A DNA stretch of 64,000 nucleotides from the NCBI GenBank assembly GCA_034008185.1, contig CM067085.1:58572602-58636601 (forward strand), written 5' to 3'. This document shows, in pieces, positions 48,730 to 61,400 of the stretch. The notes under the pieces are model-generated. The model was not told the origin of the DNA. It saw nothing but the letters and a program-made list of their open reading frames with translations, and ran no database searches. This DNA comes from Gorsachius magnificus (Eukaryota > Chordata > Aves > Pelecaniformes > Ardeidae). How positions within the stretch are numbered: position 1 is the first letter of the stretch; every line of letters begins with the position of its first letter. The translations under genes and the position numbers were made by a program.

Positions 48730-51559
48730 CAACAGCAAATACACTGCAGCAATCTGTACTTTTCCAAAAAGCTATACCATAAGTAGTTTAGAAGCTACCT
48801 TCACATGGAAGTTGGCAATCCAGCATCTAAGTGAAGATAAAAGATGCCACTTCTTTTGTACATTTGTTCTTTCTTCTAACATGTAGCTATGGGCCCAGCA
48901 ACGCACATGAATTTCCAGTTTGGATCAGGCCCACAGAGGAATATGCACCAAGAGCACCTTGTCTTCACCCGCAGTCCATGCCAGGTGTGACTAAAGATAT
49001 GGCAAGAAACCCAACCAAAGGAGACTAAAACAAACAGCAAAAGCAGAGATTAAGTTACAGATTAGAGATAACCCCCTTAAAACAAACAGCGAAAATAGAG
49101 ATTACAGATTTGCTATAACCCCACATTAGATACATAATCTCCTTAGTTTGCCATAAAGATAACAATGTTGACCATAGGATTAGGAGCAGGAAGAATAACA
49201 AGGGGACAAGGAAACTAAAATTACTGTAGCCACAGTAGGGAGAATACTGAAGGAGTTTAATACATGAAAACAGAGTCACGAAAAAACAGCACATGAAATT
49301 GCAAGACCCAGGCACCGGTATTTTAACCAAATCTGTTAAGTAGTAGCACAATAAGAGTTAAAAAAAACCCACCAAAAACCAACAACAACAAACAAAACAA
49401 AAACCACCAGGATATAATAATATCTGGTTTATAAAAGATACAAGACTTCAGAACAAATTGGATGGGCGACGGGTAGGGCTTGAACACTTGGGGAGTAAAC
49501 CCCAAGGAGAAGGAATCATGAACTGTTTAAAGCAACGGGCAATACTGGCATTGAGTCAGATGGTTATAAACCTGTCACAGAAACATTTAGGCCTGTTATT
49601 AAAATACGAGTCTTGGCTAATAGAAGACTCATTTCTGGAACAATCTTCTAATGGGAATAATAGAACAAAAAAGAAACAGTTTAAGTGAGGGTTTAATAAG
49701 TTTATGAAAATAATTATTATGCAGGTTTGTGCCTCTAATAAAAAGAGAATTCATTAAAATAATCTAGACAGACTCTTCTAGCCTCAAGTTGCTTTGCTAC
49801 GAATGAGAATTCCTTGAGTGACTCCATTTCACTTCCATTTTACCCACACTTCAGACCACTCCGTACCGCTCCCCTTCCCAAACACTCAAGAGTTAAAGCC
49901 TTATGCTACCTGCCAGTGAATTCTCTCTCCCTCTCTCTGTGCGATTATACCTTGCGTCACACTGCTGCTTGACATGACTCTTTCTCTCCCACTTACACAG
50001 TTGTTTCAAAGCTTGCATGGCATCCTCTCATATGGGTTATTTTCTCTTAGTGAGGTTAATTCATTCAAATCTCTCAAAGACCTGCATCTGCTGTAATGCA
50101 TGTATCCATTACCTGCTGCCTCTCTTTTTTAAGAGTAGTGGATAAAAATCACATTTTACTCCACGAGTAGTGGAGTAAATCACATTTTGACCCTTTTGGA
50201 CTTCAGTGTTTGTCCTCGTGAATAAAGAGCTCTTTGAGAAAAGAGCTGATGCATATGTAAAGCAATACCACATATTTAACAGGAACTTCCAATTAAAAAA
50301 ACAAAACCTAGAAATTACGTCAAGGAACTTAAAGTGAGGACTGAGCCCTGCTAGAAAACATGCACCTTTAGTCTTGCTTGTGCTCATCCTTTTTCTTGGA
50401 TAAGGCAGCAAGAGTTTAAAACCAGCATAGCAGAGACTGATAAGTCCCAGAGATGTGCAGCTGAGGGGTTTTTTTACAATGATTTTTCTCTTCAGCAATA
50501 TTATTTTAAAATAAATGCAAAAACAGTATCTCTGCTTCATAAGGTATGAAGAAAAATATTTTTATTTACCTACTGCAAGCTCTTCTCAGCAAACAGACTT
50601 GAACCTGATATCATACTATCTTTTGTATTGTGTAAATAGTTCTACCATGGCTGTATAAACAAACCTACTGATTGGATTTAATTTATTTATTGACTTTCTG
50701 TAATTCATGTTCCATTTCCTCAAAGTAGCATCAGCCAATTTCGTTCCATATTAAAATAAGCATCATCTCTAATTGATAAATTCTATTTTTAAAATATTTC
50801 TGTATTCTGAGAGATTTGGGAAATCTGACTACATACAATTTGTGTCTGAGGTTAGGAAGCCATTGAAGTTTTTGTATCCCAGACTTCCATAGCACAAGCA
50901 AAAGCTGTCACAAGCTGTCTAGCCTGCCATGTCTCTGCTAGGCGAGATCTAAAGAGGGATCACTAGAAAACAATTTTCTATTTAGGTTAGAACATCTTGC
51001 GACAAAGATCTGACATCCCCTACATAACCTAAATTAGTGCATATATATTTATTTATGTTTAAAGTTTGGGGTTTTTCCTCCCTTAATATCTAAACTAAAT
51101 ATTCCTGAAGTTTAGGCCTCTTACTTTTTCATATACTTGAGAAAGAAGAGAGGTAATTCCCGCTCTCAGAAGCCCTTTGATGTACATTACATTGTTGTCT
51201 CATACTGATCATCCTTTGCGTAAACTAAAGTTCCAGTTCTTTCAGACTTCCTTTATAGATCATCTTTTCTGGAGACCTGCTAAGGCTAACTGATCTCCTT
51301 TGGACTTACTCCTGTTGCTCCCTCTCTTTTCTGAGGAGCAATGCCCAAAGTACTCCCACCAAAGTCTTGGTAGTGCTATTCAGGGGGAAGAAATATCTCA
51401 CATATTACATGAGACAACCCTGTTTACACTTCCCGTAAGGTTGTTTGCTTTTTTCCCCTCCCAACAGTGTGCCTGTGTTGACTCAGGCGCAGTTTGCACA
51501 TCTCCCTACCCTCAGATCCTTCCTGCAGAATTTTTGTTTGTGCACTTGATGATTTCTCA
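48730..51559. other. Upstream intergenic DNA
   Basis: No gene is recognised. The stretch near 49430-49800 has the loose look of an old LINE 3' end (a tail like AGACTCTTCTAGCCTCAAG), but this is weak. A local duplication and hairpin lies at 50133-50187. Confidence 0.5.
50133..50187. repeat. Tandem duplication with a hairpin at the junction
   Basis: The unit GAGTAGTGGA...ATCACATTTT occurs twice in a row with small differences. The junction holds a perfect 10-bp inverted repeat, TTTACTCCAC and GTGGAGTAAA, with loop GAGTA. Confidence 0.8.
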
Positions 51560-52020
51560 GTTGTCTTGCATTTGCCTTTACTGAATTACAGCCTATTTAT
51601 TTCAGACCCCCTCAGCAGTTTGTCAAGATCACTTTGAATTCTAATCTTGTTCTCTGCAACTGTTGCTTGCATCTTGTTATCCATAGATTTAATATAACAT
51701 GCACTTTTCAACTATTCAAGGACTTATGGAAAATAACAAATAGTTTTAGACTTCAGGTGTGCCCCTGAACAACCACCCCACATATGGTCTTCCAATCTCA
51801 CTTGTTGATGGCTCTTTTTTTCTTTTAAAAAAAAAGTTCCTTTCTGTCCAACTGAACACTTTATAGTCATTTAATGTAAACTAGACTTCCCTAGCTTGCT
51901 TAGGAGAAAGTCACATGAGATAGCATCAAAAACATCACTAAAGATAACATGCTATGATGCTACAAGTTTTCCCCTCATCAACAAGAACAATTTCTTGGTC
52001 ACCCTGAGGGACACTTTTGG
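51560..52020 (-). mobile_element. Ancient CR1/L3-like LINE remnant, reverse-transcriptase region
   Basis: The plus strand resembles the complement of the CR1-family RT region: TTTGTCAAGATCACTTTGAA, then a segment ending in ATAGCATCAAAAACATCAC. Read on the minus strand, part gives VFDAISCDFLLSKLGKSSL, similar to the conserved CR1 motif KAFDTVPHDILLSKL. Indels have broken the frame, so it is long inactive. The borders are approximate. Confidence 0.75.
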
Positions 52021-55000
52021 TCCTCTCTCTTCTATCCTTTGTCTTTCTGATTTACCCCTACATGCTTGTGTTACTCTTTTACAAGTCCTCTTCAAGAACT
52101 TGACCTTCAATTCAAACTGAAGTTTCATATTACTGAGGAAAATATTATTCGCTCCTCTATTAACTTTCCTACCTTTAATTCACATTGGAGCAGGTGCTTT
52201 CCTGCCTTTCATGTATATTTTTTTTCAAGAAAATGCCAACTCTTCTGGACAACTCTTCTCTTGAGACTTACTTTCCATTTGTTATTCACCATAATTGAGT
52301 TTCTTGAAGGTTTCTTTCTCAAATATTTTCACCTCTGTTCTGCTGTGTCCTTACATCTTCACATTATCAACTGGCTCCCCTTTCGCAGTCCAGGAAAAAA
52401 GAAAATAAAATCTAGAAGAGTCTTCTCTCAAGATGTTAACCAGGTCTGGTTAAATAGGTCCTCATCCACCTGACTTCTTTGGCAATATACAACAAACACT
52501 TACCTTGATCTTTTCTTCATATCTTTGCCCAGATGCTTCAGTTACTTCACCTCCTATATATGCTGGATCTCAGAAAAAAAATCATAGGCATCCTTGTGAG
52601 AAAGACTTCATTCCTCCCTTGCCTTCAGACCTCTCTGAACAAGCCTTCCTTTCACATCTGAATTATCTTACGAAATTTTTATTTTGCCAGTGCAGTTACC
52701 ATGTTGACTCGATACAAAGATTTTCAGTTTCTCTGTACTTTATTCATTAGTATACAGACATCCAGGATGTTAAGCCAACTGACCCATGATTTTCCTTCTT
52801 TTGCTCCTGTAACTGTATCTTGAGTGAGCTCCCTAGTTTCTTCCCCTTTTCCATGTTATCAAAATCTATACTTAACCATTTGGGCCTATGACAGTAGCCC
52901 CTGCCTGTCTGTAACATTAAGTAGTTCATTCTGTCAGTGAAACTTCACTTATAGTTACGTTTATTGCTGACAGTCAATTGCAAAGCATGCACATTAGGTC
53001 ACTGAAGTTTTTCTAAATCACTTAATGACCATCATCAGAAGTGAAAAGCCTGTTTTCATTATAAAGTTAATGCAAAGATGAGCTCTGCCTCCACAAGGGG
53101 ATGTTTTCAGTAATTAATTTTTGCTGCTGCAAGAATGTTTTGCCCTTAATCTCTCTGCACCTCTTTACCAGCATCCAAGCTTAATCAGCCAACCAAAAGC
53201 TTGCTACTGTACAAAGACCACCAACAAAATTAAACTTTACATTTTGTGCACCCACAGAAATGCTCTCTGCAATCCGTACTGCAAATTAAAAATAGCAGAG
53301 ATGGTGATTAAACATGTTCCTTGCAAAAAATATGTTCTTTCCCCTGAAAGATTTATCTGTTTCCCACAGTGTACGCATATTACAGTCCTATACTGTGATA
53401 CAATAAATTGTCATCAAATACACTAACAAACTAAACTTTTAGTTGCAGAATCAAAAAAAAAATAAAATCCCAAACTGGTCTTATAACCAGAAGAAAGAAC
53501 AATTGAATAGACATCAAAACTTACTGGCTGTACTGTTATCAAATACAGCCAGGTATGTTCCTCCTTTGCTGTAAACCCCTAGCAGCTGCATGCTCAAATT
53601 ACCTCTGCAGATTGATGCAAGTGTAGCTATATTCATTTAATAAAGATAAACCAAGAGACACACCTTTCTAATTTAGAGCAGCATAATTGCTCCCTATTAT
53701 TCAGAAGCCCCCTGTTGATTTATGTTGTTATAGGACAAAAAGTTGAAGTGTTGCTTTGGACTGGAGAAACAGTTGCAGCTCTGGGAGCACACACCTTTAC
53801 TTTCCAGGACAGAATCATTCATGGTTAACTGTCTAAACCTCATTGACAGTGTTACACCTTGGAGGCACACAGGAATGAATCACATCTGTTAACAGCAGAG
53901 GTGCTAGCAGCAAAATAAGGATCTTAACTCGTTGACTCACACTCAGATACTGTATGCCAGCATCAAGATAAACTTTTGAACGAGGTGTAGTATGAATAGA
54001 TCTTCTCTTTTTAAAAGATCTGTAAAACTCGTATCTTTGTCTCACATAATGGCAGGATAAGACCAGTTTGTCTGTGAATGGTGGAACAGCTGAACCATCC
54101 TGTCTCCAGTGCGCTTATCGCAGAGTGCCCTCGTAACATGCTATTAAGATACCCACTGGGAAAAAAAGAAGAGGTATTCCAAATACATATTTTTATATGA
54201 AAGCATAAAATTTGTCCCTACCTCTGAGACACAAGCACCTAAAAGCAAGTAGATCCTTCTCCTGTGAGAAACAAATCCAGGTGAAATTATTGACAAATAG
54301 TTAACAAGCTCTGTCTTTGGGGTTAAATTTAATGTTAATGAAAAACCTGCCTCACTCTGCAGAACTGTGTTGAACCTTATAAACTTTATGAAATAATAGG
54401 GTAATAGTCAACAAAACTTTGATTCAGAACTGTTTGGCTTTTCACTATAGTTCCCCTAGCATGAGTATTCCCATGCTGACTGAAGGAGGTCAGTGTCCCA
54501 AGAGAGATGTGGCAGTCCATATGGAATCTAGTGGCGCGTTGCTAAACACCTGATGGAAACATACCAAAGGGAAGGGAAGAAATCACTACCAGGCTAACGT
54601 AAGAAGTGTTGTCCTCAGAATATCTATGCCCAGCTGCATACTCTAGGTGCTCAGAAATATGTACATACAAATATTCCATTCCTAACATATGGGAAAAAAA
54701 CGGAGAGAGACCTAAATATACATAGACTGCAGTATAAACTACTACTTCCATCTTAAGTGGAAGTTTTTGAGGCAAGAAAATAGTTGCAGAGGATGAAGTA
54801 ATTCAGTGAGTCAGAAATTACACAAAGCTGGTAAGTCTCTGAGGATGATAGAGACTTTGAAAATTATTCATGAGAGAAGTGTAAAAAGTTTGATTCATAT
54901 GCAACAAATTGCCTACTTTTGCATCATCCTTTTTTCCCACACATTAATTATTCAGGTCAATAGACACATCAGGTTTCTAGATTTTTGTTTCCTTGTGCTT

Positions 55001-55199
55001 TTAAGCTTCTGTGTTACTTCCGTTACCCATCTTGGAGTCTACCAAATAAGTTTGTCTGAAGCATCTATACAAACAATACTAAAACCACTTATGAACGGCA
55101 GGCATTTTTGTGGGAAAAACATGTCATCTTCTGGATGCATCAGTGCCAAACTTGTTCACAAATTGGCAAGCAGTGCACAAATTCCTATGGGGAGTTTAT
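52021..55199. other. Upstream intergenic DNA
   Basis: Open frames of up to 135 codons occur on the plus strand but are not recognised and look random. Some of the DNA next to the LINE remnant may be a further decayed part of it. Confidence 0.5.
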
Positions 55200-55475
55200 C
55201 AAGACAGAACCAGACTCTTCAACATGCTGCATGGTCAGAAGACAACAGGCATAAACTGAAATGCGAAGGTTCAGAAATTATAGAAATAAAAACTTTTTCC
55301 CCATGAGGACAGTCAAGCAGTGGAACAGGAAGAGCAGTCTCCATCCTTGGAGGTTTTCAAGACCAGGATGGATAAAAGCGTGAGCCACCTGGCCTCATCT
55401 CCCTGTTTGAGCAGAAGGTTGTTTTAGAGAGTTCCTCAAGTCCCTTCTAACCTTTAGTACACAGTGATCCCATCA
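55200..55475 (+). mobile_element. CR1 LINE 3' fragment
   Basis: Matches CR1 sense-strand landmarks: ACAACAGGCATAAACTGAAA, AACTTTTTCCCCATGAGGAC, GTCTCCATCCTTGGAGGTTT, TCAAGACCAGGATGGATAAA and GTTCCTCAAGTCCCTTCTAA. The octamer tail is lost or decayed. Confidence 0.88.
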
Positions 55476-58400
55476 TCCTGTGGTACTTGTATCTCATCAT
55501 CAAGAGAAATTAGTGATAACTTAGTCGATATATGCTTGTAAAAAATAACCGGGAAAGAGATTAAAACCAAAAACTAAATAGTTATGTTCTCCCTTATGAA
55601 TGCATTCCTGTATCTATACGCATGAAGAGATGCATTTAAGTTCTGGTTATGCTGAAGAAAGTTTTTCTCTTTCCTAAGGCAGCTGAACTTACAAGGTTTA
55701 AGTTGAGTTTGTAACTCTGATTGCTTACTGGCAGGACAGCCTGAGCACAGCCCAAAAGGCTGCCCATGCTAACTGGTCTTGTAAACACCAGGGAGCAAGT
55801 CACTGCAGCTCTGCAAGCTGAGCCCACTGCCTCAAGTGCAGCCCCAGGAGAACGGGTCTGCGGTGGTCCTGGACCTATACTTAAATTTGCATGGTGTTAC
55901 ACTGGCTGCACGGACTTGTCAGCCAAGGCCTCCACTACTTGCACCATGTTTGTGTAGATTTGATTAGTCTGATCATGAGCAAGTCACTGGAACTGGTCTC
56001 AGCCCATTGGGTATTCATTGTTAATACTGGCAATTCTTCTCATCTTGCCTGTTAAAATACAATCTCCCCAGGACGAGTGATTTCCCTTGGAAACATTCAT
56101 TGCCCATCGTAGCGAGTCCTGATCTCAGCTAATCAGCAATATCGAAGAGTTAACTAACAGCTTGAGAAATATCACCATCAACAGCAAGTGAGACTTACGC
56201 TGTATCTGCGTCATAACCCCAGATGCACTGTTGCACAGTAACACTGATTTTTCTGTGGGCTAGGTCAGATTACAGGATACTGTGAATACAATTTTTCTCC
56301 TTGCCATCGCCAGGAATCTAACCAGACAGCACAGTTGCTCTGTTGCCATGTGGAGAAGCACCTCAGTCTCCCTCCATCCTCTCACAAGCTGCACAAGAGC
56401 CTTTCCCTCTGTCCTGGCCAGGTGAGTTGCATCCAGATTCTCCAGTTTTCTGTTTGCTACTCCACTCTCCCCCTGGGTGACAGTTTTGCAATATATTTGA
56501 GCCCCCTCCCCTAGCTTCAAGGTAGTTTTTTTCCATTTATAAAAAGGCTTCACACTCTTTTGCTTCTGCGTCTTGGCTCTCAATCTTTCCACTCCTTTGT
56601 AAGGACTTTTCCTTCAGCCTGCCTAGGGGCTCAGATCCTGTTGGCAACCATTCTAAAAGCTTATCTGGGAGGCTTGTTCCCTTCACATCTCCCTCCCAAA
56701 TCCCATCCTCCCCAGCAGAAAGGAACCCTGCAGGACATACTCCACATGTTTAAAGCCTGAAGGGTACCAAAACCCCTCTGAGAACTTAGAGCTGGCAGAT
56801 GCAAAGGTTGTATCCCCCGCTCTTTGCAAGAACCTGCTACGCTTGCCATGTTCCCAAATGCTTCTGAACATGATCTTTTAGAAAACAACCTATGTCAAAT
56901 ACAGCACAAGATGGGTTTCCTCCTGGCAATCAACCTTAAATGCATCAATGGTCTAGTCATGAAAGCCTCACTGTCCAACACAGTATATGATACCAACAGG
57001 TTAAACTGCAAGGGCCCACTCTTACTCATCTTCTAGGCAAACAATTAACATGAGTTTATGGTAGCAAGCACAGGGAAGTTTTCAAAATGGAAAAGATTAG
57101 CACGGGTAGCAGAATACCTACTTGATATTCATGAGACATGATTCCTCATTTATGCAGATCTGTAATTACTTTATAATCAAAGCATATAATGCAAATTTGA
57201 GAGAGAAGAGCTGACACCTCAGGGGACAGTCAGCTCTGACGGCAGCCCTGGCTGTGACCTGGTCAGGAGGGGCACAGAGTTGCGCCAGCTGCTCAGATGG
57301 AGCAGGAGGAAGGAAGAGAGGAAAACAGCGGCACTAAACATGTTTGGCTTAAGGGACACTTCTCTCCTGTTCAGCTGAATCAGTGGAATAGGAGGGAGGA
57401 ATATATAATATTTCATAACATATTCTTAATTCTTTTTATAGTTAGGTAGCTCTAGCTGTTAGGAATAAGCTTTCAGGGCAGGGAGAAGGGAATGCTCTAC
57501 AGAAAATTCACTAGAAGTAACCTTCATCCCTTTTTAAGCCTTTGCATGGCTGCATGAGAGGTCCCAGGTAATTAGTGCTGTCACCATTAATGAAGCCTGA
57601 GTGCCAAATGGCAATTTGGCTAGAAGAAAATACTGAGTGCATTCGGGGGAAATGGCAGCAAAAATACAAGTTTGGCAAAAAAAAAGTGTTCCTTCAAATA
57701 GCAGGCTCTCCAGTTTAACTTACATTTTGACACGTTATATGGATTTGATATGTCTATTTACTGGGCTTTTAAATAAAAACACTAGTTACTATAGTAACAT
57801 TTACATCATAGGTTGTACTTATGCTGCCTCTGAGATACAGAAAACCAATCTGCTAAGTGAACCTTTGTACCTCACTTCTGCAATATTTTCAACAACCAAC
57901 CTGTTTTCTAATAAATTGTCTTTTTCTCTAATTATTTTGCTTGTCAGATTATAAATTAAAATACGTTTGATCTAATTTTCTTTTAAATGACTAAGCCCCA
58001 TCAGTAGGAACATGAAACCTGGTTCCAGGGAGAACAAGGAGAATGTATGCAGAAAGAAAACTGCAGTATGGGGAAATAAGACAAATCTTGTTCTTGTAGT
58101 CCTTCTGTAATTTAGTTTCCTCTGTAGGAATCATGGTAAAATGAAAAATTATTATTTCTTTGGACAAATAGTCTTCTCCTCTGTAGCTTTTATTTTAGCC
58201 TGTTAGAAGAGCAAAGCAGCATGACCCATTCTGAGCTCTGCTTCTACTGTCCTTTCCACTATTTTCCAGGCTTCTTCTCAGTTGATTTATCATTTCTGTA
58301 GGTCTGATATATTTGCACCCCTGCATACCTATCAGTTTATTAAAGTCACAGTTAGTAATCACAATACAGAACATAGACAATCTTGCTCAGACAGCTTAGG

Positions 58401-61400
58401 AAGACCTATTATGCTCTCCAGGAGGTCTTATTGCTGAAAGCTGGCATGGTTAAACCCTGTTCTAACTCTGCAGAAGCAAGATAGATAGCAAAACGTGACC
58501 CTCCTTGGCAGATGAGGAGGAAATGAACCAAGGACATACAATACTAGAGAACAGGTGCCTGTTGCTGCACCTTTCCGTAGTTCAGATCATTGCAGGCAGG
58601 AATAGAGACTGAGAGTCAAAGGCACAATCAAGTTACAATAAAAGCAACTATTGAGATATTCCTCTCGTGTCCCTATGGTGGAGAAAAAAGAAACAAGCTC
58701 TCCACATGTTCTTAGGTGTTGATTTCCCTCCCTGAACTCTTCATCTCACAGCACTTACCTAGAGGTCAGTTTATGGGCTGTGTGTGATTTGATACGTTTC
58801 CAACTTACAGTAGCAGAATGAGATCCTCCATGATTCCTCCCCCCTCTGCAAAGACGTGCTCAAACACTTACTAGTGAAATGTGTTGGGAGGAGGAGAGGG
58901 CATCAAAAAAAGGGAATTAAAAAATGCATCTTAATAGAGTAAAAGTTACTGGTGTTTTAGCCAGGGTTCTTGATTCCAGTAAAACCACTTCTTGATCATG
59001 CATTTGCCTAACAGGAATTAGAAGCTAGAAAATATAGAGAGCAGAGGATAGTGGAAAGAGTGAAGATAACTTACATAGAGCTATCAGATACCTCTTGAAT
59101 AGGCTGACTTGCTTTTTCCTTCCATTTTTCCTCCTGTTTTGTATTCACTCAGTTCAGACTGTAGTGAAAATGTGCATGAATGGGAGTGTACACAACCAGC
59201 AGTGTTTTGGCTGTGTTAAAGTTACTCTTTGCTGATGCTATAACCATGGAAAAAAACATGATTTGGTTTTGGTTCAGAAGAGAAGCATTGTTTAGTCTGT
59301 TATCCCCACAATCCCTGCCAGGATGAGAGTACTACTCAACTACATTTCAGTAAAAAGAAAGTAAACACCACTACTTGTCCCTAAGGAAGGGAGGGCGGCG
59401 AGGGGGAACTATCTCCAGAAGCAATTTATAAAACCTGGCACCAACCTGAGTTTCTCAAGTGTGTCATCTAGCAAAGAGATTCTATTCACAGAACTGGCAG
59501 GAGAGATAAATGGTGGAGAAAACAAGAAGGTATTTTGAATAAATACCTTCATAAAAAAATCTTAGCAAATTAGACATTTCTAAACGTGGCAGAAGTTTAG
59601 CCTGTTGCCCAGTATGACATTCATGCACTCAATCCTACAAAGAAAAAAATACCAAATGAAACAGTGGTCTAATCCAAATTGAGGCAACTTTTGTGGTTTT
59701 GCCTATGGAAACAGGATTTTACTTCCAATGTCTATGCATCAGCGATGAATTTCATCTAACACAAAATAGAAATCCCACCTTCTTCATGCCCACAATAAAT
59801 AAAAATGCCACCATTTTTTCATGAAAGCAGGGGAAGTTAGAAAATGAGTACAAGGATCCTCACCCACCTTGTCCCACTATCCCAAAAGCGAAAAAATTCC
59901 TAACTAAGAATGTCACACGTCTTTCATAGCTCTTTTCACATGCATTATTCTTCTCTAAAAAAGGAAAGGATCATATGTCTACCCACAATAGTTTAAGAGG
60001 CTCTTTTACAGGAGGACAAAAAAGGCAGTCCAGAAAAGAAGCAAACCCAACAATGCTCTTTGATGAACGTAACTGCAGCAGAGATTCTGGACGTGTCACT
60101 GTCTAAGAGTACCAGACCTGCAGAGACTGAAACCACGTCCACGTCAATGCACATGAAGTCTGAAAGGATCCGACGATCATTTCATTTTTACATTCTATTT
60201 GTAGTTAGAACCCCTTCGTTACTATTTCCTATACTTTAAGAGTAGCCACGGTTTTCATAAACCACTTATCAGACTTTATCCTGCAAAACAAAAGCCACGC
60301 AACTACATTGGCAATTCCTGACCAAACCAATTCCTAATCCACCACGCCATATTTAATGTCATTAGTCTCCTACAACTCCAGCCAGTCCTATCACTCATTT
60401 TCTGTCCTTCAAGTGCCTGCAAAGCCACAGTGCCTCTGTCCACGAGGTCAGCCTTAATTCTGCCTCTTCTCCCACTCCCTACATGCTACGTTCTCCCAAG
60501 CTGCGCTGTGTATAGATCTTCTCTAGCCCACTAGCTGCAACCTCCAACTGCATAGTCAAAGACCGCCTCAAAATTTGTTTTCTTCAAAATCAATTTCTAC
60601 CTCTCATGTTAACACCAGAGTATGAAGGAAAAACACCTCTGTCTAAATTGGTATTTAGAAAGAAGTATTTTAAAACAAAGAAGGAGGAAGAGATTAACTA
60701 GAATTTTGAGTCTTCGGATGGATGGTCACACTGTGGTGTCTCTGAGACTGTAAATTCCTCCAGGTGGAATCCATCTGGTTTACGTGATTTGTACAATATT
60801 GAGTCAATGCCATGTAAATGCAGTGATTAAACTGTAAGCTAGGATACCTACATGATTAGAATACACTATACATGGAAAAAATTTCATTGCTATGCATTTG
60901 GAATGGGTACATTGCTTCTGAATGTCAGGGTTGAAAGTAAATGGAGATCATCGCAATATATGAACCGCTGGTACAAACACTGCATGCATTCATGGCATAT
61001 CAGCAATACCTACTTCTGACCATAACTGCCTCTAGAATATGGTTAAAATCCAAGGAATAGCTGCGGAGCATTTTATGATGCCAGGATGAATACACTGCAT
61101 TTTCTTGGCAGGCTGAACTCACCTTCAACGCACCAGCCAGCACCATGTGCTGTGGCAGCCCAACACACCGTGTTCCTGTTGTTGTACATGCTACTCAGCT
61201 TGCACAGGAATTCAACTTGCTGAAGATACCAGGTACCTTAACAGCAACATCCCATGTTTGCTGCTCCGGTTTAGCAACAATTGCTATTTTGAGTGGTTTG
61301 TCAAGCAACTGTTAATTCATTTCATGGGGCTTTTTGGCAGCAGCCCTTTTGCTGAGCTATCTCAGCTTTAGAATCTTCTTCAGTGTGTCATGTTTGGGTC

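Noticed and set aside
52066..52473. Plus-strand frame of 135 codons beside the LINE relic
   Set aside because: Low-complexity, phenylalanine-rich translation of T-rich DNA; not a known protein.
54806..55306. Plus-strand open frame of 166 codons
   Set aside because: Its 3' part is CR1 sequence and the rest matches nothing, so it is a chance frame.
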